Below are positions 1-11,237 of a stretch of 64,000 nt of DNA, one piece after another. The first letter of the stretch is position 1; each line of letters starts with the position of its first letter. The translations under genes and the position numbers were made by a program. Origin of the DNA: Nipponacmea schrenckii. Lineage: Eukaryota; Mollusca; Gastropoda; Lottiidae. The stretch covers positions 27,939,023 to 28,003,022 of the forward strand of contig CM060200.1 in the NCBI GenBank assembly GCA_030562195.1, read 5' to 3'. A model generated the notes under the pieces. The model was not told the origin of the DNA, made no database searches, and saw only the letters and a list, made by a program, of their open reading frames with translations.

Positions 1-750
1 GAAAAATGCAATAAGATACGTAATAGAAAATGAATATTTATAACTAAAATTTTTATGCATCGGAAGTGAAAAATTGCATAATAATAATTGAATAATTGCA
101 TAACTTTGTTGCTAATTATCCGATCGCTTTGCAAATTACAGAATATAGAGAAGTCGCCAATAGAAATAAAAAGATATCATAAAAAAAAAATTCTACCACT
201 TCCGGTTTTTGCGTGAGAACTTCCGGTTTTTCAGAACCACGTTGGGTGACCTACCCTCAGGTGAATGTAAGAAATGAGTACAAAAGCTAAATATAAACTA
301 TCAGGCATAATTAGAACACAATTAGAGGAAAAAATTGTAACCGGAGGTGAAACTTTATGTGTTATCATAAAACGGTAACATTTAGCAAAATTTTAATAAG
401 TCCGCTAACTTTTCCCCGATATGTACGATTTTGGTGTTTTTTGAAACCTTCTTACTGTATCTAAAATTTAATGGGAACAGAATTTTCATTTTCAAATTTG
501 ATTTTTTTAAGCCCGATTGATATTTTAAAAAAATTCAAAAGGCTATATCAAGTGACATTGACCTTCAATTACCTTAATAATTTTCAAGTAAAATGTACTT
601 GACCTAAGCTGTCCATACATATGCTTATAATGGTTATTAGAAAGTTTGTTTTGAGAGTTTAAATATTCAAAAGGCTATATCACGTGACCTTGTATCAAGT
701 GGCCCCATAGGGTTTTTTTTCCACTCTCAGTACTGTTCACAGTTTTAGTT
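1..750. repeat. Dispersed AT-rich repeat, copy 1
   Basis: This stretch has no coding signal. Positions 1-700 align by eye with about 43145-43900: both contain the block ctaattatccgatcgctttg, then a segment with the phrase TTCCGGTTTTT, a conserved T-rich segment, and a TGACCTTGACC-like stretch. The right end (about 715-750, ctgttcacagttttag) is similar to 49462-49480. Further blocks of the family lie at 43010-47260 and 55850-57300. I cannot assign a class: no open frame, no target duplication and no convincing terminal repeats were seen, and the left end is cut by the window edge. Confidence 0.6.
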
Positions 751-844
751 TATTTTGCTTGTGTGTCTTTAAAGATAAGCAAAAGAAAGTCTTTGACACT
801 GTGCAGAGAAGATAGAGTTTATATATTATGGCACAAAAAGTGGT

Positions 845-1125
845 TTGAGTTGTAGGCAGTGTGCAATAAGCAAAAAATTTGCTAGGACCCGGGCTTTAGT
901 CAAGTCTTTTTGAGATTTCCATCTGTCAAGGGATCTTTAACATGGACAGCACTTTAGCACATGGGGCATCAGATTATTGTCCAATCAGCTATTTCCATGT
1001 CATCCCCTCTGACCTGTATTAATGACAAGATGATCTGAGATGAAAAATTGTAAGGTTCATCTCAACCTATAATAGGATTCAAGCCTGAACCCTCAGCTTA
1101 GCATGCAAGCATCGAACTGACTGAG
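845..1125 (-). mobile_element. tRNA-derived SINE, copy A
   Basis: Read on the minus strand, the head has a box-A-like segment (ctcagtcagtt) and a box-B-like segment (gggttcaggcttgaatcc), followed by the family body, with 'aacctataatagg' and 'gacctgtattaatgac' in plus-strand reading. The same body occurs at 17411-17655 and 18642-18915. It lies just downstream of the SIRT6 stop codon in the same orientation as SIRT6. Confidence 0.6.
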
Positions 1126-1293
1126 TGAACTTGTAGGTACTGACAAGGTTTGTTTGACAGGGTTTAATTCAAATCTAGAGATGTAACACTTGTTCTTTGT
1201 TACCAATCTACTTCACTTCCACAAATATATTGCACTGGATCAAAGGAAAATTTTCAACAAAACTTCATTAAAAACTATTAATTAATCAAAAAA

Positions 1294-4200
1294 CTAGTAA
1301 TCAACAACCATTCTAAGAACTTTTGAAGGTGGTTCCATGGAAGGATTGTTTGAGTTAAAAAATGCTGATTTATCAGTTTTAATACCAGATTGAGTATCAC
1401 CTGTTTGATCACCTTTGACTTCAGAATGATTGGTATCATTAAAGCTTGTGTTTGGACTATTGTTATCATTTTGAACGTTGGAAAGATTCAGATTATATTG
1501 AGCTAAGTTATTCTGAGATTCTTCTATAATTTCAGGTTTAATGCTGAGCGTGTTTGACTCTAGTGTCATCTCAGCAGTATTTGCTTTCACGTCTAAACAT
1601 TCATTTTTCACACTCGATTCCACAAGTGCTTCAATTTTAATTTTGTCACCACCAGGTTTCAATACTTCTTCAATCACTATTTTTGGTCCCTTTTTCTCTG
1701 ATTTTAAAGTATGTGTGGATTCTAAAGTTACAGTAGGACATATAAATTCTGGAATTTTAACATTCAATTTTTCACAAAGACCACAAATTATTTTATCAAC
1801 ATAGCTGTTAATTTTTAAATCACATTTTTTATCATGTTTTGTGGTTTGTAAGTTCACAATTACAAGTTTTCCGCCATTTTTTCTGGTTGCTAGAGGAAGA
1901 TTGCCACAAGGAATGATCTGAAGTGAGGTTCCTAAACATACACTTAAATCAGACTTTCTGAAATAAAAAATATCATTTTATCAATAACTTCTGAGAGGAA
2001 TGCCAAATTAAAACCAAAGATTTGAAAGGAATACCGCATCTTGAATGAACATAAACTTAAAATTTTTAATTTTGTTTTCTGTCCAATAAGAGCATATATT
2101 CCATCAGTAGATATTTTTGAGAAACTTAAACATTTATTGCCAATCATAGCGATGTAGGACTATTGTCTTCTTAATATGTACAGTGGACCAGAGATTATAT
2201 AGATAAACATACCCTGAATGATAATCAGCTAGATTTAAATCATGATCTGGTAGAGAGTCTTCCCAATCTAATATTGCATCATGTAAACGGCCCCTGAAAT
2301 ATAAAATCAACAACGGTCAATATAAGAGATATTTTCATGAGTTCACAAGCCTTAACAACATCTATGATTCTTGATAACAAGAATATTGGTCTGCTGGTTG
2401 AAGACCTTAATGAATAATGATCTACCTACAATGTAAAGTTTAATTTTGATTAATAGTTTTGGAGTTAATGCCCTTGACTTAGCAAATAAGCAACTAAATT
2501 TGTTTGTGTATGTTAGGACTACAGTTTTAATCTGATAGAATGAAATTTTGTTATCATCTATAAATAAAAGATCTTAGTAGCTTTGGAATTTGACGATTAT
2601 TTAATCAGAGTTTTTGACTTATTGCCCTTGACAAAAGAGACTACAGTTACATCTGATTTAAATGATACACTTGAATTAAGTTAAAATATTTTGTACAATT
2701 TGATACTGACCTGGATATTTATGAGGGAAGTGGGCGTATCTTGCTAGGCGACCACTTGTTCAATTAAAATAATCAAAATAATGCAAACAATAGTTTCGAC
2801 ACCATTAAGTTAAGGCATTTGATGTATACTATTACCTCTTTAGTTTATCTATAAGTAAACAACTGTAAACTTACCTACAAATTCCCCTAGGTTTCTGCTG
2901 AGTACATAAATTACCAGTTAATTTCAACCCCATGGTTGGACTGCAGTGGCTGTTGATATACTGTAAGGATAGGAGAAATGAAATTAATGTAGTTTTACAT
3001 CCTACTTTTCTTCCCCATAAGGGCTAATGAAGATTGGCAACACCATGCAGGGTAGAAAGGTGCAATGAGGGAAATTTTGTGAGGACAGCAGCATTAGCCA
3101 AATTTTTTGCGATTTCCAAATGTTGGGATCTTGAACATGCATAGCCTGTAACATACAGAGCTTTTTCCAAGTCAGCTTCATTTCATTTTTGGTTCTGGTT
3201 ATGTCACTCAATATCAGACTAATTAGGGAGACAATTACACATTAAAGTACTCAAAGAAGAAATTATAAGATAGCTCAATATTAAAATATGGCTGGATATT
3301 ATCTTAAGTTAAGTTTCTGAGAATAAGGCCCCAGGCTAATAATTGTGTAAAGAACTTCAATGGTACACAATGTATGAAAGTAATAAATACCTTTGTATGA
3401 CATTTATCACAGGTTTCAATAAACATATTACCATGAGGTTCTGATAGTCTATTTATAGGTAACCCTGATCTTACATGTAGACCATCCACATTCTGACTGA
3501 TCACATACTTCACAATACCTAGAAATATAACACAACAGTAAATCACATACTTCATAATACCTAGAAATATAACACAACAATATATAACATACTTCACAAT
3601 ACCTAGAAATATAACACAACAGTATATAACATACTTCACAATACCTAGAAATGTATCACAACAGTATATAACATACTTCACAATACCTAGAAATATAACA
3701 CAACAGTATATAACATACTTCACAATACCTAGAAATATAACACAACAGTATATAACATACTTCACAATACCTAGAAATATAACACAACAGTATATAACAT
3801 ACTTCACAATACCTAGAAATGTAACACAACAGTAATATAACATACTTCACAATATCTAGAATTATATCACAACAGTATATAACATACTTCACAATACCTA
3901 GAATTATAACACAACAGTATATAACATACTTCACAATACCTAGAATTATAACACAACAGTATATAACATACTTCACAATACCTAGAATTATAACACAACA
4001 GTATATAACATACTTCACAATACCTAGAATTATAACACAACAGTATATAACATACTTCACAATACCTAGAATTATAACACAACAGTATATAACATACTTC
4101 ACAATACCTAGAATTATAACACAACAGTATATAACATACTTCACAATACCTAGAATTATAACATAACAGAATATAACATACTTCACAATACCTAGAATTA

Positions 4201-6189
4201 CAACACAACAGTATATAACATACTTCACAATACCTAGAATTATAACACAACAGTATATAACATACTTCACAATACCTAGAATTATAACACAACAGTATAT
4301 AACATACTTCACAATACCTAGAATTATAACACAACAGTATATAACATACTTCACAATAACTACAAATATATCACAACAGTATAGTCAAACTGAATACTAG
4401 GCCTATGTCAAGGGACAAATTAGGAAATTATTAATATCAAGGAATACTTAGTCTCCTGATGCAATGAGACATCAGATCACATATCTTCATAAGGATGGAT
4501 GTGGGTTCCAAACTCGATAGGTTTGTGAAATTCTGATGACATTGAGTAAGTCATCTTCACTCATTATTCCAGTAGACCCAGCTGTAAATGGGTAGAGATA
4601 ATCCAGGAGAGATTAAGAGGTTTTGCCAAGGACAAGCTGGTAGAAAGGATCTTTAATTGTTATCCTTGTAAAATAAATCAATAAATAATAAATTCTTTCT
4701 GTTAGTTTAAACATACAAACGGATAAAGCACAAGTAATAAAACTTAGAATATGCCCTCTACATTACAAATTAATCATATACGAAAAGGAAAATTAACTAA
4801 ATTTAGCAACAAAAAAACCAATCCTAAACTTTCAGATTCACGTAATTATAGCAGACTTGGTAAGTCTGAGCTTGGTCTATAACATATGTACAATAGCAGT
4901 ATGAAAATATGAATTGAGGTAAAAAGTGATACTAGATTATACCAAAAAGAACCACATTTGTTTGAAAATGATTAATTAGGTGATAAAGCGATGAGAGATA
5001 TATCTTATTTTTTACTATGTATTTTTTAAATTAAATATACTAAACTCGAGAATTACGGCAAAGGATAACGATGCCAGATAGGTACCCAAAATTCAATATC
5101 TTTTGCGCGAAATGCCGAAATTGCAAAAGATTTTGATTGGGTTTGCGTTAAGTACAAGATTGGATGAAGACAGGTATAGTATAAGCTGAAGCGATTTGAA
5201 GACTCGATAAATTTTTGAACATATAGAAATATTTTCATATTGGTTTCCATATTAAGATAAGAATTACCCCAAAGGAGCATATCAAGGTCAACATACAGTA
5301 ACGAAAAATTAGTTCTGATATTGTTTAATAAGATACCCCTTTCCTTGGTAAACTTTGGACAATCAAAAAAATAATGAAAAGCCGATTCAGTATGATCCAT
5401 GAAACCCATAGGATGAATATCAGATCTCAGAATACTACACCCATGGCGGAGTCTAGTATTTAATATATTAAGATTCCTGCTACCCGTGTTAAAGAATTCA
5501 GGGACAGATATAAATTTGAAAGATGATTTTAGTTTGGACTTAAATTCTTTCTGTTTTCTGATGTAATTTTGCTAACCACGTAAATTGTTTAAGCTGTTGA
5601 TTGCCAGCAAGTTCCGTGTTTTAACCTTGAAATAATGAGAAACAGAAAATTGTTTTATCCTATATTTTAACCAGACTTCAATAATACAAACCTAACTTTT
5701 CTAATTCAACCAGAGCCATATGTGTTTTGGTTGGTCGAGCAGATTCGAATGTTATATTAATTTGTGGAGTTTCTCCTTTTTCCTCCAGAGTCCAAACACC
5801 TGAAATTATCAAATTTTCTAATAAGTGTCAGATTGAGAAATTTTTTATATACGGTACCTATATTGAAATATATCAAAAGGTAATTATTGCCTTCAGAGGT
5901 GTAGCCCACTTTAAGTCCCAGACACAAATATCTGTTATAGTTACTACATACAGACCCCTTGTTGTTCAGCCCCTGATTTAATACCTTTGGGTCCTCTAAA
6001 ATCAGGAATTCCAGCAGCTGTACTGATACCAGCTCCAGTATGAACAACAAGATGTTTACTAGCTTTCACCATCTCAGCTAATTCATCAATCTTTCTTTGG
6101 ACAGTTTCTTCATCATCAAAATATTCTGGCTGACCACACTTTCCTTTATTATCATAATCTGACAACCCTGTTGCATAGTTCACAGACAT
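1294..6189 (-). CDS. SIRT6: NAD-dependent deacylase sirtuin-6
   Basis: SIRT6 removes acetyl or acyl groups from histone lysines, and can mono-ADP-ribosylate, using NAD+ in the nucleus; it acts in chromatin silencing and DNA repair. I read six exons: 5985-6189, 5692-5799, 3391-3518, 2875-2960, 2213-2293 and 1294-1957. All joins are in frame and give 423 residues. Visible motifs: N-terminus [10 protein letters not shown], matching the family start; NAD-binding GAGIS (52-56) and IPDFRGP; QNVDG (113-117); catalytic His133 in EPHGN, the same number as in human; zinc Cys pairs in CDKC and in LC...GIC; GTSLQI; and LVIVNLQ. The C-terminal tail beyond the catalytic core is about 130 residues, low complexity, acidic and Ser/Asn-rich, and does not resemble the proline-rich vertebrate tail. 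Intron 2, of about 2.2 kb, carries a 42-bp minisatellite and a LINE relic. The call is secure; the tail end rests on one open frame. Confidence 0.95.
2400..2765 (+). repeat. Truncated pearl-like repeat in SIRT6 intron 4
   Basis: It contains the internal-unit phrases of the family ('ttgcccttgac', 'actacagtt...atctgat', 'gaatgaaattt') and then the terminal phrase gtgggcgtatcttgctaggc, which recurs at 32983-33002. The left end with the CGCCCAC start is missing, so this is a 5'-truncated or decayed copy. Confidence 0.5.
2985..3235 (-). mobile_element. tRNA-derived SINE, copy B, in SIRT6 intron 3
   Basis: The body and tail are recognisable on the minus strand: the complement of 'gggctaatgaagattggcaa', 'catgcaggg' and 'gcaatgagggaaatttt' matches the 3' tail of the copies at 17560-17655 and 19700-19795. 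The head is decayed. It lies in the sense orientation of SIRT6. Confidence 0.55.
3503..4385 (-). repeat. 42-bp minisatellite grown from the SIRT6 exon 3 acceptor
   Basis: About 21 tandem units of 42 bp. The first unit is the real intron 2/exon 3 junction (acceptor ctag before 3518), and every further unit repeats it: on the SIRT6 strand each reads ttctag|GTATTGTGAAGTATGT and then intron sequence. Units next to the exon carry 'tagaaatat' and the roughly 12 distal units carry 'tagaattat', which suggests two expansion phases. All frames stay open through the array because 42 is a multiple of three, so long spurious reading frames appear here. Confidence 0.95.
4490..4680 (-). repeat. Dispersed repeat family B, minus copy
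   Basis: The complement of 'aagtcatcttcactca', 'cccagctgtaaatgggta' and 'gctggtagaaaggatc' matches 21555-21765 and 34015-34195 on the plus strand and, more weakly, 42545-42660. About 180 bp, non-coding, with no visible ends. It lies inside SIRT6 intron 2. Confidence 0.6.
4690..5625 (-). pseudogene. 3' end of a non-LTR (LINE) retrotransposon
   Basis: On the minus strand a frame running through 5053-5520 encodes the end of a non-LTR polymerase protein: [14 protein letters not shown], then [15 protein letters not shown] and TKERGILL. This is the usual C-terminal block of these proteins (RLR.GCS...L, then E...H.FF.CP.F...R). The reverse transcriptase core is absent, so this is a 5'-truncated dead copy, as is common for LINEs. 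It sits in SIRT6 intron 2 in the same orientation as the gene. The 3' non-coding part down to about 4690 is inferred. Confidence 0.7.
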
Positions 6190-6909
6190 GTTGCTATATA
6201 GTATATTGCCTGCAAAATATACAGATACAATTCTTTGAGCAAAACTATCTCTTAGACTAAATATCTATATAACACAAGGTAAGTTTACTGATGAAAAACA
6301 TATAAACCAAGTACATGTATACATAATAATAATCCAACATAATAATAATGGATTTATACCAATAGGCCTAGTTGTACTTAATCTAGTAACCCAACCCAAC
6401 ACTCTCTCATCAGTAAGAAAAAAAAACAATGAGGTGTTTTTGTCTGATTCTGAGGTATACAATTAGACAGGTGATTTGGGTTGTTCTCAGTGAAATGTTT
6501 ATCAATAACTATTACAGAAAATACCTGATACGATGAGTGTGAAAAAGTAAAATGTATATCTTATTGAGAGCTTAGTCGTAAACAAAGAAAGTCTACTTTC
6601 GGTTTATTAGTAAGGGGAGGTAAATCTAATTGGCCGTGTTCGGCTATCGGTAGTCTGAAATTTTTTGCTTATTCGGGATCCATTGACTGAAAAAAATGCC
6701 TGATAATCAAACTCTGTCTTTTAATTTCGTCTTTAAGTAGGCTTTAGTGTGTTGAAATATTATTCTAATGAAATTAATTCTAACTATATTCTTCTAATGA
6801 AATTATTTCTAACTATATTCTTTATGTTGTATCAAACGAACACTACCTTAGTAAATGGCCACTATCAAAAGTAAACATTTGTCATTCTTTTCCCTTAGCT
6901 TGAAACAGA
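6190..6909. promoter_or_regulatory. Divergent intergenic interval upstream of SIRT6
   Basis: This stretch of about 720 bp separates the SIRT6 start codon (minus) from the putative start of the small plus-strand gene at 6910. No open frame of note and no clear TATA box, but it is the only place for the SIRT6 promoter. A shared bidirectional promoter is an inference that depends on the small gene being real. Confidence 0.3.
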
Positions 6910-8378
6910 ATGTCTACGCTATCCTCAAGCAATGTTTACTATTCTACACTGGGTAATTTGTTTACAGCTTTTCTACTTCTGTTTATGTTTAAGCTAGTTA
7001 AGGGTAGACTTGGAGCTTCACTTCTAATCTGTCTGAGTGAAAATGTGACGTCTGTTCACGATTGTTGTTAGACCACTTATGGACTCAAAACAGATGTGAA
7101 GCGTAGCGAAACCCCTTTCGTCTACGATTTTGACTAGATTGTTGTCTTTGTTGACAGTCATTGATTTATAACTAAATTGATATTTTGTTAACCATTAAAC
7201 ACTTCTAGATTGAATTTTATCTATATTTTTCAACATAATTGGAATATCAGCCTCAAAATAATACTGATGATTATCTATTTGATAAAGATTTCATCAAGAA
7301 ACATTTTGTCAATAACATTTTTATTGAAAATCAGATTTTGGTTGATTGAGATTCTAATTTAAGAATAAAACTGGCCAATGTGGTCTGTTTGCTTATATTT
7401 CAATAAATAATGTTTGAATTTTGTAGGTAGGCATCTTAAACATGAGCTGAATGGTGTTGAATTTAAGTTGTCTGATAAAATCCAACCTAGAAATAATTTC
7501 AAGGTAATCAGATACAACCATAGCTTTATGTCTTGTTCAATATATATTTGTATTCAATTTCTCTCAGTTTGTACGTTCTCTTTTGATTATCATGGACAGG
7601 GGAACCCGGGTTGAAAAATCTGAAAGTTCATCTCGACATTTGCCTAGATTGAAACCTGGACCCTCGTGTTATCGAGGAAGTGTCTACCTCACTGAGCCAT
7701 CGCGGCTCCCGTTAATGTTTTGAACTGATCACTTAAATCTTATTTACATGCTTTGTTTTTCAGGAACTCAATAAACTGGTATTTAAAACTACAAATGGTA
7801 CAGACAGGTATAAAGTATGTATATCCTTTTGTCTCTATGTAGTTCAGTTACTCAAGCCAAATTCTATAAGCTTGCAAACTTTAATTTTTACTAGGTTGTG
7901 AATAAATCTTGTTAATAAGAGTTCCTGAAATTACTCTTTTGAAACCTGAAATATTTAGCAAAACATCAGTGAGTATCAAGGAAACCTTATTCACATGTAG
8001 GCCATATTGAATCAATAACAAGGCTCATAATGCATACAACCAAAGGAAGCATGGTGTCACTGCAGCAAATTCCCACCTTAGTGTTTATTCTATAATGACT
8101 CCTATATTTCAACTAAATCTAAACTAATTATTTTTACATCATTAAAATTAATTAACTTAATTCAGATATTTAATGGTATTTAAGTGTTGTTTTCTCGTTA
8201 TCTTTCTAGGCAAATTTCACAATTTTTTTTTCATGAGTAGTACACACATATATATGTATTCCTTCATATGATGTTATCATCTTTTTCATTTTTTCAGTAC
8301 AGTTTTGATCTGGAAAAGTCAGTAATTGATGATTTTAATGTTCATGAGATCAGTAAATTGTCAGTGAAACAGAGATGA
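6910..8378 (+). CDS. Putative small four-exon protein, unrecognised
   Basis: Tentative model with in-frame splice boundaries: 6910-6952 (ATG TCT ACG..., donor G|gtaatt), 7425-7503 (acceptor ttttgtag, donor AAG|gtaatc), 7765-7815 (acceptor tttttcag, donor AAG|gtatgt) and 8299-8378 (acceptor ttttcag, stop TGA). The predicted product is about 83 residues and includes RHLKHELNGVEFKLSDK and YSFDLEKSVIDDFNVHE. It is charged, with no signal peptide or membrane segment. I do not recognise the family. Exons 2-4 are better supported than exon 1, because they have clean junctions and continuous frame. A SINE lies in the intron between exons 2 and 3. It could instead be part of a longer gene with other first exons. 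Confidence 0.4.
7590..7713 (-). mobile_element. tRNA-derived SINE head, copy C
   Basis: On the minus strand it reads gggagccgcgatggctcagtg (box A: tggctcagtgag) and later ggtttcaatct (box B), with 'cgagatgaac' and 'tttttcaacc' downstream as in the copy at 17411. The 3' tail is missing. Confidence 0.7.
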
Positions 8379-8715
8379 TCAAAGACAAAACAGGAAATTA
8401 ATCGTTGCCAAGTATTTATGTATTGTGATGCTTCATGCTGAAAGATTTTTTATTCCACTTTCATTATTCCTTATTTTTCAACGCCTTTTGTATTGGGCTT
8501 GAATTTTTTTATGTTATTTATTTGAAATATATTTTGCTTTTTTAAAGTTTTGCAAAATTGACTTATTAGTGCTAAAATTTGATCAGATTATTATTTTTTT
8601 TTTTGGAATATTTGTAAAAGTACTGTGTCGTTAAGTGTAACGTGTCATTTTCAAGCTGCAGTCAGACATTTCCAGCAGAGACAATTAGATCAACAGTATT
8701 AAGTTCTGTTTAAGT

Positions 8716-9888
8716 ATGAGGAAGGGCCATAGTACTCTAAGTGATGTGTTTTACTCTGTTTTATCTGGAGGAGCCAAGGGATTTGAGATATACCTGTCAA
8801 GGGGAGGCAATAAGAATTTGCAGTGTGCTGAAGGAAAGACAATTCTAATGTACAGTATAGAATCAGGAAATGAAGAACTCTTTGATTTTTGTCTTAGTAA
8901 ACAAGTTGATTATAATTTAGTGGATGCTAAAGACAATACCAGTTTACATGTGGCAGCTGTTTCATCTAATCTATATTTCTTAAAAAGACTTTTAAAATGT
9001 TGTTCTGATATTGACTTGAATTGTCAGAATTATAAAGGCAATACACCTCTAATGCAAGCTGTTCTAGAAGGGCAACCACAATCTGTGTTCTTATTACTCA
9101 ACAGTGAATGTGATCCAAATATTCAAAACAAAGACGGCAATACAGCTTTGCATTTAACAATTATTAATAATCCAGAAAAACAATTACTCACTGACAGAAT
9201 TCCCCTTTTGAAGACATTTATAAAGCATAATGCTGATTGGACAATAACAAATGCTAGGTACGTAAGTGGGAGTACACCTTTGATGTGTGCTGTAAATAAT
9301 AAAGACATCACATTGGTTGATGCCATATTAAGTTCTTCACCAGTTCAATACTTCACTCAGGACTTGCATCAGCTGTTTAACAAGAATAATCAGTGTTATA
9401 AAGAAACATTACTATTGAAAGGGGTCAACCCTTGTAGTGTACTGGATTCCTTTCTGGCTTCTTTATCAGTGAATGACCTTCAGTGTATTGTTCAAAATTA
9501 TGCCTTTGCCACATCAGTTGTAAGAAATAACCCATTATTAGAGTGTTGTTTTGGAAGCAGAACCAAATATTTCAGTCCTTATCTAGTCACAATATTGCAG
9601 AAATGTGGTTTACAGTTGACAAAGGCATCCTCATTTATAAAACTGCCAGAGGCATTGTTGGCAGAACTGGACTCTCTTTTGAACTCATTTCCTAACAAGC
9701 CAGTGTCTCTCAAGGCCCAGGCAAGGAGTTTTATAAGAAGACGTCTTCGCTTTAGCATCTCTGAAAAGATTTTATCTTTGCCTCTACCAAGATCTATTAA
9801 AAAGTATCTTCTATTTTTTGATGTTTTAGACCCCAAATATAGTTATAATGTCAACAAACACTTCAGATACAAGATGATATTAAAATAA
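8716..9888 (+). CDS. Ankyrin repeat and SOCS box (ASB-type) protein, intronless
   Basis: Predicted substrate receptor of a Cullin-5/Elongin B-C ubiquitin ligase: the ankyrin repeats bind the target and the SOCS box docks Elongin C and Cul5. A single uninterrupted frame of 390 residues. Four to five ankyrin repeats span about residues 38-215, with typical cores such as DNTSLHVAA, GNTPLMQA, GNTALHL and GSTPLMCA. A divergent middle follows. Residues 331-367 form a SOCS box: a BC-box-like SLKAQARSFIRRRL, then the Cul5-box LPLPRSIKKYLLF. The start Met begins MRKGHSTLSDVF, and no alternative upstream start is needed. The intron-free structure suggests a retrocopy or an old intronless gene. I cannot say which ASB number it matches; assignment to the ASB class rests on the ankyrin-plus-SOCS combination. 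Confidence 0.85.
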   Translation: MRKGHSTLSDVFYSVLSGGAKGFEIYLSRGGNKNLQCAEGKTILMYSIESGNEELFDFCLSKQVDYNLVDAKDNTSLHVAAVSSNLYFLKRLLKCCSDIDLNCQNYKGNTPLMQAVLEGQPQSVFLLLNSECDPNIQNKDGNTALHLTIINNPEKQLLTDRIPLLKTFIKHNADWTITNARYVSGSTPLMCAVNNKDITLVDAILSSSPVQYFTQDLHQLFNKNNQCYKETLLLKGVNPCSVLDSFLASLSVNDLQCIVQNYAFATSVVRNNPLLECCFGSRTKYFSPYLVTILQKCGLQLTKASSFIKLPEALLAELDSLLNSFPNKPVSLKAQARSFIRRRLRFSISEKILSLPLPRSIKKYLLFFDVLDPKYSYNVNKHFRYKMILK

Positions 9889-10163
9889 TTTTTTTGATTT
9901 TTAATGTTACTTTATTTTTTTTTATTAAAATCCCATACCACTTAAGTCGTTTATTAAATTGTTTAATCTTTGAGGTGTCTTCATTAGTAAACAGTCTTCT
10001 TCCATCAAGTGAACAGAATGACCGATCTCTTGCTTTTTTTCACTATAGTGCCTTTGAGGTTCATACGCTAATCAGGGCCACTTCTTGGGTGTTTCTTATT
10101 TAAACTATGCCTAATATTTGTGTGCCTAAATAACATTGTGCCGAATGTGGCCGTGTGCCTTAA
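9889..10163. other. Non-coding spacer after the ASB gene
   Basis: AT-rich 3' flank. A T-rich run follows the ASB stop codon. I see no gene and no clear polyadenylation site beyond generic AT-rich motifs. Confidence 0.4.
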
Positions 10164-11237
10164 AAGGGGGTTGACAACCCTAAACCTATGTACAAAAAAT
10201 AGACGATTTCAACCACTTCTTTTCCACCTATCTAAAATATTTCAATATCAATGGAAAGAGGGGACTTTCAGCTATCCAAAAATATAAAATTTATTTCTTT
10301 ATGACATTTCAACTTTAAGAAATAGGGTATGAAAGATGAACGAAAAAAACGTCAATTATTCCCTTAAAATTAGCATATCTACTAGACTATTTAATATAGA
10401 AGGTTGAAATTTTGCACAACGCAAGTCTACATGTATCTCTACAAAATTACGTTGGCTTTTTGGAAAATTTTGTTTTGTTTTGAAGATATTGATAGAAATC
10501 AAAATTTTGCGAGTGCATTTACGAAAATTTGAATTTTTAAAAAACTATTCATTTTATAAAAAAAAAGCCAACGTAAAGTTATAGAGGACATCGTAAGCTT
10601 TAGCTGAAGCCAAAGTTTGTAAAAATCGGATAAATTGTAAGCGAGATATGCTATTGGAAAAATGGCAGTTTTTTTCAACATTTTGCAAACACATGTAAAC
10701 CTTACGTAATTAACGATCATGTTGTTAAAAGATTGTCTTTCATGCTGTAGAAATCTTTAAGCACCTTTTAGGCATCTATATGCACCGATATCCAAATAAT
10801 TGGAGTGCTAAAACAATGGATTAGCACAATGTCAAAACCCTTCCACCCACCAATCATAAAATTTTCTATGTTTACATGTGACGTAATGATTTATGGAACA
10901 TCACGTGACTTCTGGATTCCCCCGATACACAAACTCTTACTTCGCGGGCCGATATTAACAATAACTGACCGGCAAACGTAGAGAATGTTTATTTAGCCGA
11001 TGACGTTGTAATCACAAATGTCAACTGACAACGTAATTTGTACGTCTACATAGAGGAATACCCCGTTTTGTTCTATAAATAGATTATCTTCACGGACGGA
11101 TATCAGACGAACTACTGAAGCGATTGAGCTAAAATTTTTACTAGATGAGTTTCTTTTAATGCCAAATAGAATGGATATAAACTTAATACGTTTCTTGATT
11201 GAAATACACTTCGAACGATAAGGTTGTCAACCCCCTT
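10164..11237. mobile_element. Non-autonomous DNA transposon with foldback core, copy 1
   Basis: Ends are inverted: left AAGGGGGTTGACAACCCT, right the reverse complement of AAGGGGGTTGACAACCTT. The whole element is nearly identical to 48118-49174; the visible differences are scattered base changes and about 17 bp (acggacggatatcagac region) absent in the other copy. The core 10370-10660 is an imperfect palindrome whose arms include acgttggctttttgg and aaaaagccaacgt. No coding frame. The flanks TTAA-like left and TTAA right suggest a TTAA target; here the left flank reads TTAAAA, so this copy is less clear than the other. Confidence 0.85.

Noticed and set aside
3304..4354. Long open frames with [18 protein letters not shown] repeats, looking like a repetitive membrane protein
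   Set aside because: They arise because a 42-bp repeat keeps every frame open. Only the last ~42 codons (3391-3518) are a real SIRT6 exon.
5727..6050. Overlapping plus and minus frames around SIRT6 exons 1-2
   Set aside because: Only the minus-strand exons 5692-5799 and 5985-6189 carry sirtuin motifs and matching splice phases.
7640..7713. Possible tRNA genes, here and at 17411 and 18642
   Set aside because: Box A/B sequences are present but the cloverleaf is incomplete and SINE body and tail follow; these are SINE heads.
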